Positions 7,683-15,044 of a stretch of DNA of 54,388 nt are shown here, piece after piece (position 1 is the stretch's first letter; every line of letters starts with the position of its first letter). Source of the DNA: an uncultured Eubacteriales bacterium (GTDB lineage: Bacteria; Bacillota; Clostridia; Oscillospirales; Oscillospiraceae); assembly GCA_900544405.1 (NCBI GenBank), contig UQVA01000011.1:1-54388 (forward strand), read 5' to 3'. The notes beneath the pieces were generated by a model. The model was not told the DNA's origin and made no database searches. It saw nothing but the letters and a program-made list of their open reading frames with translations. A program made the position numbers and the translations under genes.

Positions 7683-8594
7683 ATGAGAAAATCGGATTTT
7701 ACTTTACCCACGCTGGACGACCTATTCTCCACGCAGGCGGAGCGGGACGATGCCAAACTGGAGCGGGTACGGAATATTCCACTGGCCGAGCTGCACCCGT
7801 TCAAAGGTCACCCCTTCAAGGTGCAGAACAACGAGGAGATGCAGCGGATGATCGAGAGCATCCGCAAGGTGGGGGCCATCACCCCGGCGCTGGCAAGGCC
7901 GCTGCCGGACGGCGGCTATGAATTGATCTCCGGTCACCGGAGGTTGGCGGCGTGTCAGGTACTGGGCGTCGAGACGATGCCCGTCATCATCCGGGAGCTG
8001 TCTGACGATGAAGCGGTGATCGCAATGGTGGATGCCAATTTGCAGCGGGAGACTATCCTGCCCAGCGAAAAGGCGTTTGCCTACAAGATGAAGCTGGATG
8101 CCATCAAGCATCAAGGTGTCACTTCTGCCCAAGTTGGGCAGAAGCTGCTCAGTGTAGAAAAAGTAGCTGACGATGCCGGCGAAAGCCGTAATCAAATTAA
8201 AAGATATATCCGCCTGACCTACCTGATCCCCGAACTGCTTTCGATGGTGGACGACGGCAAGATCGCCTTCAACCCAGCGGTGGAGCTTTCCTACTTAGAC
8301 TCGTATCAGCAGCGGGCGGTGCTGGACGCGATGGAGCTGAACGACTGCACCCCGTCCCACGCCCAGAGCATCCGCCTGAAAAAGCTGGCGCAGGAGGGCT
8401 TGCTGGATGACCAGATAGTCTACGCCGTGCTGGCGGAGACGAAGCCCAACCAGCAGGAGCAGCTGAAATTCAAGCGGGAGGAGCTGCGGAAATATTTCCC
8501 CTCCGGCTACACCGAGGAGCAGATGCGCCGTGACATCATCAAGGGGCTGGAATTGCTGAAGCGGCAGAGAGAACGGAACCGGGACGCCCGCTGA
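7683..8594 (+). CDS. parB: ParB/RepB/Spo0J family partition protein
   Basis: Protein of 303 residues. The N-terminal ParB/sulfiredoxin-like nuclease domain contains IPLAELHPFKGHPF, SIRKVGAITPALARP, ELISGHRR and an ANLQRE motif, the conserved boxes of ParB; GHRR is the CTP-binding motif. A central helix-turn-helix (about residues 150-190) and a C-terminal region follow. This protein would bind parS-like sites and position or stabilise the element. No parA gene is present nearby, which is common in Clostridia elements of this kind. Start is ATG 7683 after GTGAGGAC. Confidence 0.88.
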   Translation: MRKSDFTLPTLDDLFSTQAERDDAKLERVRNIPLAELHPFKGHPFKVQNNEEMQRMIESIRKVGAITPALARPLPDGGYELISGHRRLAACQVLGVETMPVIIRELSDDEAVIAMVDANLQRETILPSEKAFAYKMKLDAIKHQGVTSAQVGQKLLSVEKVADDAGESRNQIKRYIRLTYLIPELLSMVDDGKIAFNPAVELSYLDSYQQRAVLDAMELNDCTPSHAQSIRLKKLAQEGLLDDQIVYAVLAETKPNQQEQLKFKREELRKYFPSGYTEEQMRRDIIKGLELLKRQRERNRDAR

Positions 8595-8638
8595 TTCGTA
8601 TTGATGCGGCTGTAATCAAACAAATCGCAGAATAGAGA

Positions 8639-8682
8639 GAACTCCAAACCGATGGTATACTGATGCTGTCGGTTTGGAGTTC
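8639..8682. promoter_or_regulatory. 14-bp perfect inverted repeat upstream of the integrase
   Basis: Arms 8639-8652 and 8669-8682 (GAACTCCAAACCGA and its complement) flank a 16-base loop containing TATACT. It sits between parB and the integrase start. It could act as a parB terminator, an operator for integrase control, or an integrase/excisionase arm site. Confidence 0.55.
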
Positions 8683-8716
8683 TGTTCTGCAAATAGAAAG
8701 ACAGGAGGAAAACAAA

Positions 8717-9910
8717 ATGGTAGCAGGACATCTGACTTTGAAAAACGGCAGGTATTACGCCGTGCTGAACTATAGAAACGCCGGAGGGCAGCGAAAAACG
8801 AAATGGATCTCGCTGGGGCTTTCCGAAAAGGGAAATAAGCGCAAAGCCGAGTCAGAACTGGCAAGGCTCCGAGCGGAATTTGAGCCGCCCAAAGAAGTGG
8901 GCGACCTGAGCAGTGATATGCTGTTCGCCGACTATCTGCTGGAATGGCTGGAGATCGCCAAGGGAAGGCTGGCTGTGGCAACATACAGTTCTTACGCCGC
9001 AATGATCAAGAAGCCAGTCGGGCCGTACTTCCGCCAAAGGAATCTGACCTTGCGGGAGCTGGAAGCCCGACACTTGCAGATGTTTTATTCCGAAATGCTC
9101 AGAAAGGTAAAGCCGAACACGGTCATCCACTATCACGCGATTATCCACTCGGCACTGAAATATGCGGTCAAAACCGATATGCTGGTGCAGAATGTGGCGG
9201 ACAAGGTGGATAGGCCAAAGAAAAACAGCTTTCAGCCGGTTTTCCTTTCGGCAGAGGAGATGCAGAAGCTGTTTGAAGCCCTCCGGGGTACCAAGTTGGA
9301 GTTGCCGGTGCTGGTGGCCGCTTTTTACGGATTCCGTCGGGGCGAAGTGTTGGGATTGAAGTGGGACGCCATCGACTTTGAGCGTGGAACGATTTCGGTC
9401 ATACGAACCGTTACGACCATTACCGTTGATGGCAAGCAGACGGAAATTGAACAGCAGTCTGCCAAGACCAAGTCCAGTCTGCGTACCCTGCCGCTGATCG
9501 GCAGCTTCCGGGAATACTTTTTGCAGGTGAAAGAGGCGCAGGAGCTGAACAAGCAGGTCTGCGGCAACTGTTACAATCACGAGTATGATGGCTTTGTGTT
9601 TGTGGACGAGCTGGGCGAGCGGATGCGGGCCAATTATTTGACCTCGGCATTCCCGAAATTCTTGGAGGATCACGGCCTGCGCCGGATGCGCTTTCACGAT
9701 CTGCGGCATAGCTGTGCCAGCTTGCTGCTGGCCAACGGCGTGCCTCTCAAGCACATTCAGGAGTGGTTGGGACACAGCGACTTTACCACCACGGCGAATA
9801 TCTACGCCCACTTGGATTACAAGTCCAAGATCACCTCAGCACAGGCGATGGAGACAGGGCTTGCTCTGCCGGAGGGCGGCGACTTCGGAAGTCGTTGGAG
9901 GGAGGGCTAA
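8717..9910 (+). CDS. int: Site-specific tyrosine recombinase (integrase)
   Basis: Integrase of 397 residues from ATG 8717, preceded by AGGAGG. It has an N-terminal arm-binding-like domain (GRYYAVLNYRN), a SAM-like core-binding domain (about 70-165) and the catalytic domain. Catalytic residues are visible: R207 in GFRRGE, H327 and R330 in HDLRH, H353 in WLGHSD and the nucleophile Y363 in NIYAHLD. The gene ends about 100 bases from the 3' end of tRNA-Ser(CGA), the usual arrangement for an element integrated in a tRNA gene. It probably excises and integrates the element with the excisionase-like protein at 5452. Confidence 0.93.
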   Translation: MVAGHLTLKNGRYYAVLNYRNAGGQRKTKWISLGLSEKGNKRKAESELARLRAEFEPPKEVGDLSSDMLFADYLLEWLEIAKGRLAVATYSSYAAMIKKPVGPYFRQRNLTLRELEARHLQMFYSEMLRKVKPNTVIHYHAIIHSALKYAVKTDMLVQNVADKVDRPKKNSFQPVFLSAEEMQKLFEALRGTKLELPVLVAAFYGFRRGEVLGLKWDAIDFERGTISVIRTVTTITVDGKQTEIEQQSAKTKSSLRTLPLIGSFREYFLQVKEAQELNKQVCGNCYNHEYDGFVFVDELGERMRANYLTSAFPKFLEDHGLRRMRFHDLRHSCASLLLANGVPLKHIQEWLGHSDFTTTANIYAHLDYKSKITSAQAMETGLALPEGGDFGSRWREG

Positions 9911-9974
9911 GCCGAAATCCGGAGAGAAAAACAAAAGTCTGCTTTGATCACTTACTCTTAGAAAAAGGTATAAG

Positions 9975-10010
9975 AAAAAAGCCCATAATCGGCTTGATTA
10001 CAGGCTTTTT
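9975..10010. terminator. Bidirectional terminator between integrase and tRNA-Ser
   Basis: AAAAAAGCC (9975-9983) pairs with GGCTTTTT (10003-10010). On the minus strand the T-run directly follows the stem, so it can end the tRNA transcript as well as the integrase transcript. Confidence 0.6.
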
Positions 10011-10013
10011 CGG

Positions 10014-10106
10014 TGGCGGAGATGGAGAGATTCGAACTCTCGCGTCGGTTTGAGCCGACCTACCGCATTTCGAGTGCGGACCCTTCAACCGCTTGGGTAC
10101 ATCTCC
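10014..10106 (-). tRNA. tRNA-Ser (anticodon CGA)
   Basis: Read on the minus strand, the acceptor stem GGAGATG (10100-10106) pairs with CATCTCC (10018-10024), followed by discriminator G and encoded CCA (10014-10016). The anticodon stem CCGCA/TGCGG encloses CTCGAAA, giving anticodon CGA. A long variable arm (GTCGG...CCGAC type) and the T loop GTTCGAATC identify a class II serine tRNA. The 3' end faces the integrase, so this is the likely attachment site of the element to the left. The left-hand duplicate of the tRNA end is not in the window. Confidence 0.95.
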
Positions 10107-10208
10107 GTATATTTTCGCCTGTTTTTAACTCGCAAAATCTTTTGGAGAGAAAAGCAGGAGAGAAAACATAAAAATATTCGATTTGAAATTTTGAAAACCC
10201 GGAATTAG

Positions 10209-10289
10209 CAGGGGGTTTCGAGGGGACGAAAATCACAGGTTCTGCCGAAATTTCGAGTGTCGCACCTTCTACCTCTCGGACAACTCTCC
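10209..10289 (-). other. tRNA-Ser-like remnant / candidate attachment footprint
   Basis: Read on the minus strand, this begins GGAGAGTTGTCCGAGAGGTA and continues through an anticodon-loop-like CTCGAAA, matching the 5' half of a serine tRNA. The anticodon stem has a mismatch, and the sequence after it no longer folds into a variable arm, T arm or acceptor stem. It sits about 100 bases upstream of the intact tRNA-Ser. A decayed tRNA gene or an integrase attachment scar with the crossover near the anticodon loop are both possible. Confidence 0.5.
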
Positions 10290-10356
10290 GTATACCTCAA
10301 GTGTAATCCCTGCTCCGGAAGAATGCAAGAAAAACACGCAAGAACGATATGAAATT

Positions 10357-10713
10357 GTGAAATCCGAACCCGCGCAAAGCCTTGTGCGGCGGACCTCTTC
10401 AGCGGACGAAACGACCGGAGCTTCCAAAAATTTCGAGTTCTGCATCCATGGGCAATGTGATGTTCGAATTGGGGAAGAACGCCTGACCGGCTGGTCCACG
10501 GATGGGGAATTGCAGCGGGCCTTGAGGGGCTTCCTGGGTACGGCGGTGGAGGAAGCAGCGCTGGGGGCAGAGAATGTCCTGCGGCTTCGCTTCCCGGCGG
10601 GGGCAATCGAATTTTGTCCCATCCCGGACAGGGACGAGGCCTGGCGGCTTTTCTCCCAGGACCGGGCCAGGGCGCATTTGGTAGCAGCTTTTTCGGATAT
10701 GGCATTTGAATAA
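10357..10713 (+). pseudogene. 3' fragment of an unrecognised gene truncated at an attachment-like scar
   Basis: The frame ends at 10713. From about 10445 on it reads like real protein (GQCDVRIGEERLTGW, then LRLRFPAGAIEFCPIPDRDE, EAWRLFSQ), with GC-rich third positions. The preceding ~30 codons overlap the att-like repeat, and the GTG at 10357 has no ribosome binding site. The likely reading is a chromosomal gene that lost its 5' part to an insertion. The alternating strand-rich pattern vaguely recalls small DUF6188-type proteins, a weak resemblance only. A strong terminator follows directly after the stop. Confidence 0.45.
10396..10438 (-). repeat. Second partial copy of the tRNA-like/att-like sequence
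   Basis: Read on the minus strand, ACTCGAAATTT followed by a divergent spacer and TTTCGTCC repeats the segment at about 10222-10259. The intact tRNA shares the ACTCGAAA core. This looks like another attachment footprint and forms the beginning of the truncated frame at 10357. Confidence 0.4.
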
Positions 10714-10718
10714 GAAAT

Positions 10719-10753
10719 CCGCCGGGGCTGTGCGCAGCCTCGGCGGTCATTTT
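10719..10753. terminator. Terminator after the truncated gene
   Basis: A 12-bp GC-rich stem with one G-T wobble (10719-10730 with 10735-10746, loop TGCG) is followed by TCATTTTATT. It can serve the plus-strand fragment and the convergent minus-strand small gene. Confidence 0.75.
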
Positions 10754-10780
10754 ATTCGGTCCCTTCTTCCGCAGCAGGTC

Positions 10781-10985
10781 CTAGGCCATGGTGCAGAGGC
10801 CAATCAGGAACAGCAGGAGCCAAAGAATGGACACGGGCTGGGCGTTCTGCAATTCCATAATGATATCAACATTTCCACCGGAAGCATTAAATGCGATGAT
10901 GTTTGCAATCATCTATGCGCCCCCAGCCGAGAATGCCGCCCAGGAACAGAGACATCCCAAAAAGAAAGCGTTTGATTGTGTTCAT
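10781..10985 (-). pseudogene. Small two-helix membrane protein gene with frameshift and stop
   Basis: Minus-strand ATG at 10983-10985 follows a strong AGGAGGT at 10993-10999 and gives MNTIKRFLFGMSLFLGGILG, a hydrophobic first helix. The frame then breaks at a run of five G near 10925. One base later the other frame meets a TAG and then continues MIANIIAFNASGGN and a second hydrophobic helix (SILWLLLFLIGLCTMA) to the stop at 10781. Removing one G and changing TAG to TGG would give one ~67-residue two-helix membrane protein. Two separate lesions argue for true decay. The broken first frame alone encodes only 32 residues. Family not recognised. Confidence 0.5.
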
Positions 10986-11090
10986 AATGCAATACCTCCT
11001 GATGTTCTTCAGAATTGAATTTTTTCTGGGCTTTTCTGGTATGAACCGCAAAAAACCAGGAGAATGTCAATACGGGCGGTGAAAATTTAT

Positions 11091-11133
11091 AAAAAATCCC
11101 CGGTGGGAACGGATAGACGTTCTCGCCGGGGAT
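11091..11133 (-). terminator. Terminator of the SDR-lacI-FAD oxidoreductase operon
   Basis: On the minus strand ATCCCCGG (11126-11133) pairs with CCGGGGAT (11096-11103), with an inner GAACG/CGTTC stem, and is followed by TTTTTAT. It lies just past the FAD oxidoreductase stop. Confidence 0.8.
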
Positions 11134-11147
11134 GCTCGCTATTTTGC

Positions 11148-12443
11148 TTATTCCTGATCCCACAGCTGGGCGCCGTAGGCGGTCAGCACCTGCTGGACCT
11201 CGCCTGCGGGCAGGTCCTTGGGCTGGATGCCCTCCTTGGCGCACAGGGCGGCGGCGATACCGGCCGCCTGACCGGTGGCCAGGCACACGGCCATGACCCG
11301 GTAAGAGGCATGGGCCCGGTGGGTGCCGGAAATACACCGGCCGCTGAGCAGCAAGCCGTCCAGTCCGGCGGGGACCAGGCTCCGCAGGGGAATATCGTAG
11401 GGGGTGGCGGGCTGAGAATGGCCCTCCGCCTGACCGCCGCCTGCGGGGTTGTGAATGTCGATGAGGAACCAGGCCAGATGGACCACCACGTCCGCAAACC
11501 GAGCGCCCTTCTCCACGTCCTCATCGGAAATGGTGTACAGGCCCTGAATACGACGGGTCTCCCGGACGCCCAGGGTGGAGCCGCTGGACTTCACCCGGCA
11601 GTTCTCATAGCCCGGCACATACTTCCGCAGGAACGCCACGATCTGAGGGATTTGCCCCCGGAGTTTCAGTTCTGCGTCGGTGATGCCCTCGGCATGGAGG
11701 GAATCCAGACCGTTTACTTGGGTGGCGTTCACGTTCCGCTCGCCGGGGTAGAAGGTCCGGTGGAGCCGGACGATGGTGACGTTTTCGGGCAGTTCGCCCC
11801 GGTCATGGGCCTCCCGGCAGAATACGGAGAACTTCTTCCCGTCGGGCATGGTCACCGGGTCGCTGCCGCCCCAGCAGGTGATGGCCCGGGCTTCATCCAC
11901 GTTTTCCAGGGTGAACTCGGTGCTCAGGGGCTGGCATCTGCCGTCGCTCTCCCGGCCCACATGGTATTCCGCCCCGGCCCGGTAGGCTACGAAGCCGTCG
12001 CCGGTAGAATCCACCACGCACTTTGCGTTCAAAGTCACCAGGCCGTCTTGCGTGACTACGGTCACGCCGGTGACCCGGTCGCCGTCCTTGCACACGTCCG
12101 CAATGGGCGTTTGCAGATACAGCTTCACGCCGCTGTCGCAGACCAGCTTCAGCAGGCGGTACTTGGCTTCCTCCGGGTCCACATGAATTTCGGAGCCGTT
12201 GCGGGTGGTGTCCTTGGGCACGTTTTCGTGGCCCTCGTTCAGCAGCGCACAGACCTCCTGATACATGGTGTTGGGGGCCGTATTGCCCAGAATGGGATGA
12301 ACGGCGCCGGAGGTCATCATGCCGCCCAGAATGCCGTAGCGCTCGATGAGGGCGGTATTGGCCCCGCACCGGGCGGCGGATACGGCGGCTGCAATTCCGG
12401 CGGGGCCGCCGCCGGCGACGATCACGTCGAATTGTTTTTCCAT
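11148..12443 (-). CDS. FAD-dependent oxidoreductase (FAD_oxidored family)
   Basis: Flavoprotein of 431 residues. The N-terminal dinucleotide-binding motif is GGGPAGIAAAVSAARCG (from residue 11), followed by the acidic end of strand 2 (ALIERYG) and LGGMMTSG, the FAD contacts typical of the PF12831 FAD_oxidored family. A second FAD contact, CVVDSTGDGFVAYRAGAE, lies mid-protein, and a C-terminal block (LLLSGRCISGTHRAHASYR) ends with GQAAGIAAALC. Family members oxidise or reduce mostly unknown substrates and no substrate is evident here. It is the last gene of a minus-strand operon, 4 bases after the LacI-type regulator, behind a sorbitol-6-phosphate dehydrogenase-like gene. A role in polyol or sugar-acid catabolism is inferred from that context. 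No signal peptide, so cytoplasmic. Confidence 0.85.
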   Translation of the reverse strand: MEKQFDVIVAGGGPAGIAAAVSAARCGANTALIERYGILGGMMTSGAVHPILGNTAPNTMYQEVCALLNEGHENVPKDTTRNGSEIHVDPEEAKYRLLKLVCDSGVKLYLQTPIADVCKDGDRVTGVTVVTQDGLVTLNAKCVVDSTGDGFVAYRAGAEYHVGRESDGRCQPLSTEFTLENVDEARAITCWGGSDPVTMPDGKKFSVFCREAHDRGELPENVTIVRLHRTFYPGERNVNATQVNGLDSLHAEGITDAELKLRGQIPQIVAFLRKYVPGYENCRVKSSGSTLGVRETRRIQGLYTISDEDVEKGARFADVVVHLAWFLIDIHNPAGGGQAEGHSQPATPYDIPLRSLVPAGLDGLLLSGRCISGTHRAHASYRVMAVCLATGQAAGIAAALCAKEGIQPKDLPAGEVQQVLTAYGAQLWDQE

Positions 12444-12447
12444 GGCA

Positions 12448-13503
12448 TTACCTGCTTTCTAGGTGATTTCTGTCCAGTACGGACGCCCGGCACACCAGTC
12501 TCGGCGGCTGGGTGTACCACACCGGGGGACGGTCCGGGTCGTGGATGCGGGCAATGAGGGCCTCGGCCGCCCGGCGGCCCAGCTCTTCCTTGCCGATGTT
12601 GATGCTGGTCAGGTGAGGCACGGCGTAGCCGGAAAGCACAGAGTCCTCTCCGGTGATGAGGGACACGTCCCGAGGAATGCGGATGTCCTGCTCATAGAGG
12701 AACCGCAGAACGCCCAGCCCAAGATAGCCGTTTCCGGCAATAATTCCGTCGGGCCGGTTCCCGGCTTCCCAATAGCGGCGGAAGGCTTCGTAGCTGCTGC
12801 GGCCACAGTTGGTGGGGGCAATAATTTCCCAATCCGGGGACAGGGTCAGGCCACACTGCCGTGCCGTGGCAACAAAAGCATCGTGGCGGGAATGGCTGGA
12901 GCCAAACACGTCCGTGCAGTTGACCAGGCACACGTTCTTATGGCCGGTCTCGGCCAGATGCCGGAGGGCCAGGGTGATGCCTGCGGCGGATTCGGCCCAG
13001 AAGGAATCCACCCCCGGGGCCTGACAGTCCACGCCGACTACCACGAAGGGCAGACCGATGGACTGCAGGGTTTCGATAAAGGGCCGGGAGTAGGGTGAGG
13101 CCACCAGAAAGACCCCGTCCACCCGCTGGGATTCGATGATATGGGGCAGGGAACCGGACCGGGCGCAGTAATGCTCGGAGACCACGCCGTACTGGCTGCC
13201 CATGATGGACTGCATGATGCCGTTGACGATGCTCATGGAAGAAAGCCCCGCCGTGTGGTCGTCATTGTAGTCTGCGTAGAACATATCCTCCTCGGTCTCG
13301 CTCATATAAATGACACCGAGGGAATGGGTCCGGCCCTGTCGAAGGCTCCTGGCCCCGTTGTTGGGCACATAGCCCAGTTCCTTCACCACCTGCTGGACGT
13401 GACGGCGGGTCTCCTCTTTTACCAGGGGACTGCCGTTCAGAGCCAGGGACACCGTACTGATGGACACCCCGGCCTGCCGGGCCACGTCATGGATGTTGGT
13501 CAT
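12448..13503 (-). CDS. LacI-family transcriptional regulator
   Basis: Regulator of 351 residues. The N-terminal LacI helix-turn-helix is clear (NIHDVARQAGVSISTVSLAL) with the hinge helix region ending ELGYVPN. A periplasmic-binding-protein-like sensor domain follows from about residue 60, with the family's typical GVFLVASP, GHKNVCLVN and LTSINIGKEELGRRAAE. It lies in the middle of the operon it probably controls, 15 bases after the SDR stop and 4 bases before the FAD oxidoreductase start. Two AAACGTTT-type half-palindromes downstream of the operon promoter are the likely operators, so autoregulation with release by a sugar or polyol ligand is inferred. Confidence 0.93.
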   Translation of the reverse strand: MTNIHDVARQAGVSISTVSLALNGSPLVKEETRRHVQQVVKELGYVPNNGARSLRQGRTHSLGVIYMSETEEDMFYADYNDDHTAGLSSMSIVNGIMQSIMGSQYGVVSEHYCARSGSLPHIIESQRVDGVFLVASPYSRPFIETLQSIGLPFVVVGVDCQAPGVDSFWAESAAGITLALRHLAETGHKNVCLVNCTDVFGSSHSRHDAFVATARQCGLTLSPDWEIIAPTNCGRSSYEAFRRYWEAGNRPDGIIAGNGYLGLGVLRFLYEQDIRIPRDVSLITGEDSVLSGYAVPHLTSINIGKEELGRRAAEALIARIHDPDRPPVWYTQPPRLVCRASVLDRNHLESR

Positions 13504-13518
13504 GGGGGTTGCAGACCC

Positions 13519-14319
13519 TTAGCCACGGGTCTTGCCGCCGGCGATGTTCAGAGTCACGCCGTCCACATAGCTGGCCCGGTCGGACAGCAGGAAAGCCACG
13601 GTATTGGCCACTTCCGTCAGCTTGCCGCTGCGGCCCATGGGGGTGGTGCTGGTCTTGGCATAGCCGGCACGCAGTTCCTCAATGGTGATGCCGCGGGTGT
13701 AAGCCAGAGCGGTCTCATAGCTCAGGGTACGCAGGCCGGTAGCCTCCAGGATTCCGGGGGCAGCGCCGACCACACGGACGCCCTTCTTGCCCAGTTCCTT
13801 GGCCCAGGAACGGGTCAGGGAGTTCACGGCATTCTTGCTGGCGGCATAAACGCTCTGGCCCTCGGAGCCTTCCAGACCGCTCTCGCTGGACATGTTCAGG
13901 ATAACGCCGCTGCGCTGAGCGACCAGCACACGGGCGGCAGCCTGAGCGCACAGGAACACACCCTTCAGGTTCACGTTCATGACCTTATCCCACACGGCCT
14001 CGTCCAGCTCATACTGATGGCCCTCGTCCACCAGCAGGCGGGGAATGTTGATGCCGGCGTTGTTCACGATGCCGTCCAGATGGCCGTAGGTCTCCACGGT
14101 CTTGGCCACCATGGCGTCCACGCTCTCCTTGCTGGTCACGTTGGTGGGGATGTAGAGGACTTCGCCGTTCTCATAGGTGGGGGCGTTGGGGTTCATGTCG
14201 CAGACGGAGACCTTTGCGCCGTCGCTGAGCAGCTCCTCCACAACGGCCTTGCCGATGCCGGATGCGCCGCCGGTGACGATGAATACTTTGCCTTCCAGAC
14301 CCAGCCAATTCTTTTCCAT
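13519..14319 (-). CDS. SDR oxidoreductase, sorbitol-6-phosphate 2-dehydrogenase-like (GutF type)
   Basis: NAD(P)-dependent short-chain dehydrogenase of 266 residues from ATG 14319 (AGGAAAGG upstream; longer upstream frames run through the operators and promoter). Cofactor motif GGASGIG is at 17-23, NNAG at 86-89, the catalytic serine lies in NMSSESG and Y158-x3-K162 is YAASK. As recalled, the whole sequence, including SSESGLEGSEGQS and a C-terminal NIAGGKTRG, closely follows the sorbitol-6-phosphate 2-dehydrogenase of lactobacilli, which converts sorbitol 6-phosphate to fructose 6-phosphate. No sorbitol PTS genes accompany it here, so the substrate may come from elsewhere or be different. It is the first gene of the LacI-controlled operon. 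Confidence 0.85.
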   Translation of the reverse strand: MEKNWLGLEGKVFIVTGGASGIGKAVVEELLSDGAKVSVCDMNPNAPTYENGEVLYIPTNVTSKESVDAMVAKTVETYGHLDGIVNNAGINIPRLLVDEGHQYELDEAVWDKVMNVNLKGVFLCAQAAARVLVAQRSGVILNMSSESGLEGSEGQSVYAASKNAVNSLTRSWAKELGKKGVRVVGAAPGILEATGLRTLSYETALAYTRGITIEELRAGYAKTSTTPMGRSGKLTEVANTVAFLLSDRASYVDGVTLNIAGGKTRG

Positions 14320-14399
14320 AACAGTTGCTTCCTTTCCTGCCAGTGTTACCGGCTCTAAAAATTGAAATACTACGTGAAAATAATGGGATACAGGAATTA

Positions 14400-14467
14400 A
14401 AAACGTTTTAAATTTCCGGGAAAGAAAAAGACGGACAAAACCGCCGGACTTTTTCAAACGTTTTAAT
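14400..14467 (-). promoter_or_regulatory. Pair of LacI-type operators
   Basis: AAAACGTTTT is centred at 14404/14405 and CAAACGTTTT at 14459/14460, 55 bases apart. Both lie between the promoter and the first gene of the SDR-lacI operon. The A-rich/CG/T-rich palindrome is the usual operator form of LacI-family proteins. The distal site lies just after the expected transcription start. Confidence 0.75.
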
Positions 14468-14481
14468 TTCCATACAGCAAC

Positions 14482-14510
14482 AGCATACACCCGAAACGGG
14501 GAAATGTCAA
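14482..14510 (-). promoter_or_regulatory. Sigma-A promoter of the SDR-lacI-FAD operon
   Basis: On the minus strand TTGACA (14505-14510), a 17-bp spacer and TATGCT (14482-14487). Transcription would begin near 14475, immediately before the first operator. Confidence 0.8.
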
Positions 14511-14617
14511 TCCATATTTTTCAATTCCGGAATTTTCTCTCTTTTGCCGAAAAGAGACCCCCTCCGGAAAAGCTGCACAAAGGATTTTTCGGTCAAAACG
14601 ACGAAGGGAGGGACACC

Positions 14618-15025
14618 GTGAAAAAGCGTCTCATGCTATGGGGATATTTGCTGGTCCTGGGCTGGCTGCTGCTCTTTGGCCGCAGGCCGGGAGCGCCGGG
14701 GCAGGGGAGTTTCGTCCCCTTTCTGGGGGTCTGGCGGGTGTACCTCTGTTGGCGGAACGTGGGCTTTCGGCTGGCAATCATCCCGCTGCGGGAGTTAGTG
14801 GGGAATGTGCTGTTATTCCTTCCCTTGGGAATCCTCCTGGGCCGGGAAAAATTCTGGCAGGGGAGACCCTTTCGGATGCTCCTGACGGGGGCACTGCTCA
14901 GCACTTTTCTGGAAATCCTGCAATGGACCACCGGCCTTGGCGTGGCGGATGTGGACGACGTGCTTTGCAATACCCTTGGGGCGTTTCTTGGGTGGCTGCC
15001 GGGGCAGAAAAAATCCCGGACCTGA
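14618..15025 (+). CDS. VanZ-family membrane protein
   Basis: A 135-residue membrane protein. GTG 14618 follows GGGAGGG; an upstream in-frame ATG at 14504 would overlap the divergent promoter and add a non-hydrophobic tail, so it was not used. Hydrophobic segments lie at about 5-20, 58-75, 85-105 and 112-128. The motif LRELVGNVLLFLPLGILLG and, later, the acidic turn VADVDDVLCNTLGAFLG are the VanZ signature. VanZ was named from a teicoplanin-resistance cluster but most family members have no known role. No van genes are nearby. A terminator overlaps the stop codon. Confidence 0.85.
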   Translation: MKKRLMLWGYLLVLGWLLLFGRRPGAPGQGSFVPFLGVWRVYLCWRNVGFRLAIIPLRELVGNVLLFLPLGILLGREKFWQGRPFRMLLTGALLSTFLEILQWTTGLGVADVDDVLCNTLGAFLGWLPGQKKSRT

Positions 15026-15044
15026 AAACAGGTCCGGGAAATTT
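15012..15044. terminator. Bidirectional terminator between vanZ-like and pgsA
   Basis: An 11-bp perfect stem (15014-15024 with 15029-15039, loop AAAA) has A-rich sequence before it and AATTTTAT after it, so it can end both convergent genes. It includes part of the vanZ-like stop codon. Confidence 0.8.

Noticed and set aside
11064..12557. 497-codon plus-strand frame across the FAD oxidoreductase
   Set aside because: It runs opposite a clear FAD enzyme, has no recognisable domain and is rich in Gly/Val/His, typical of GC-rich shadow frames.
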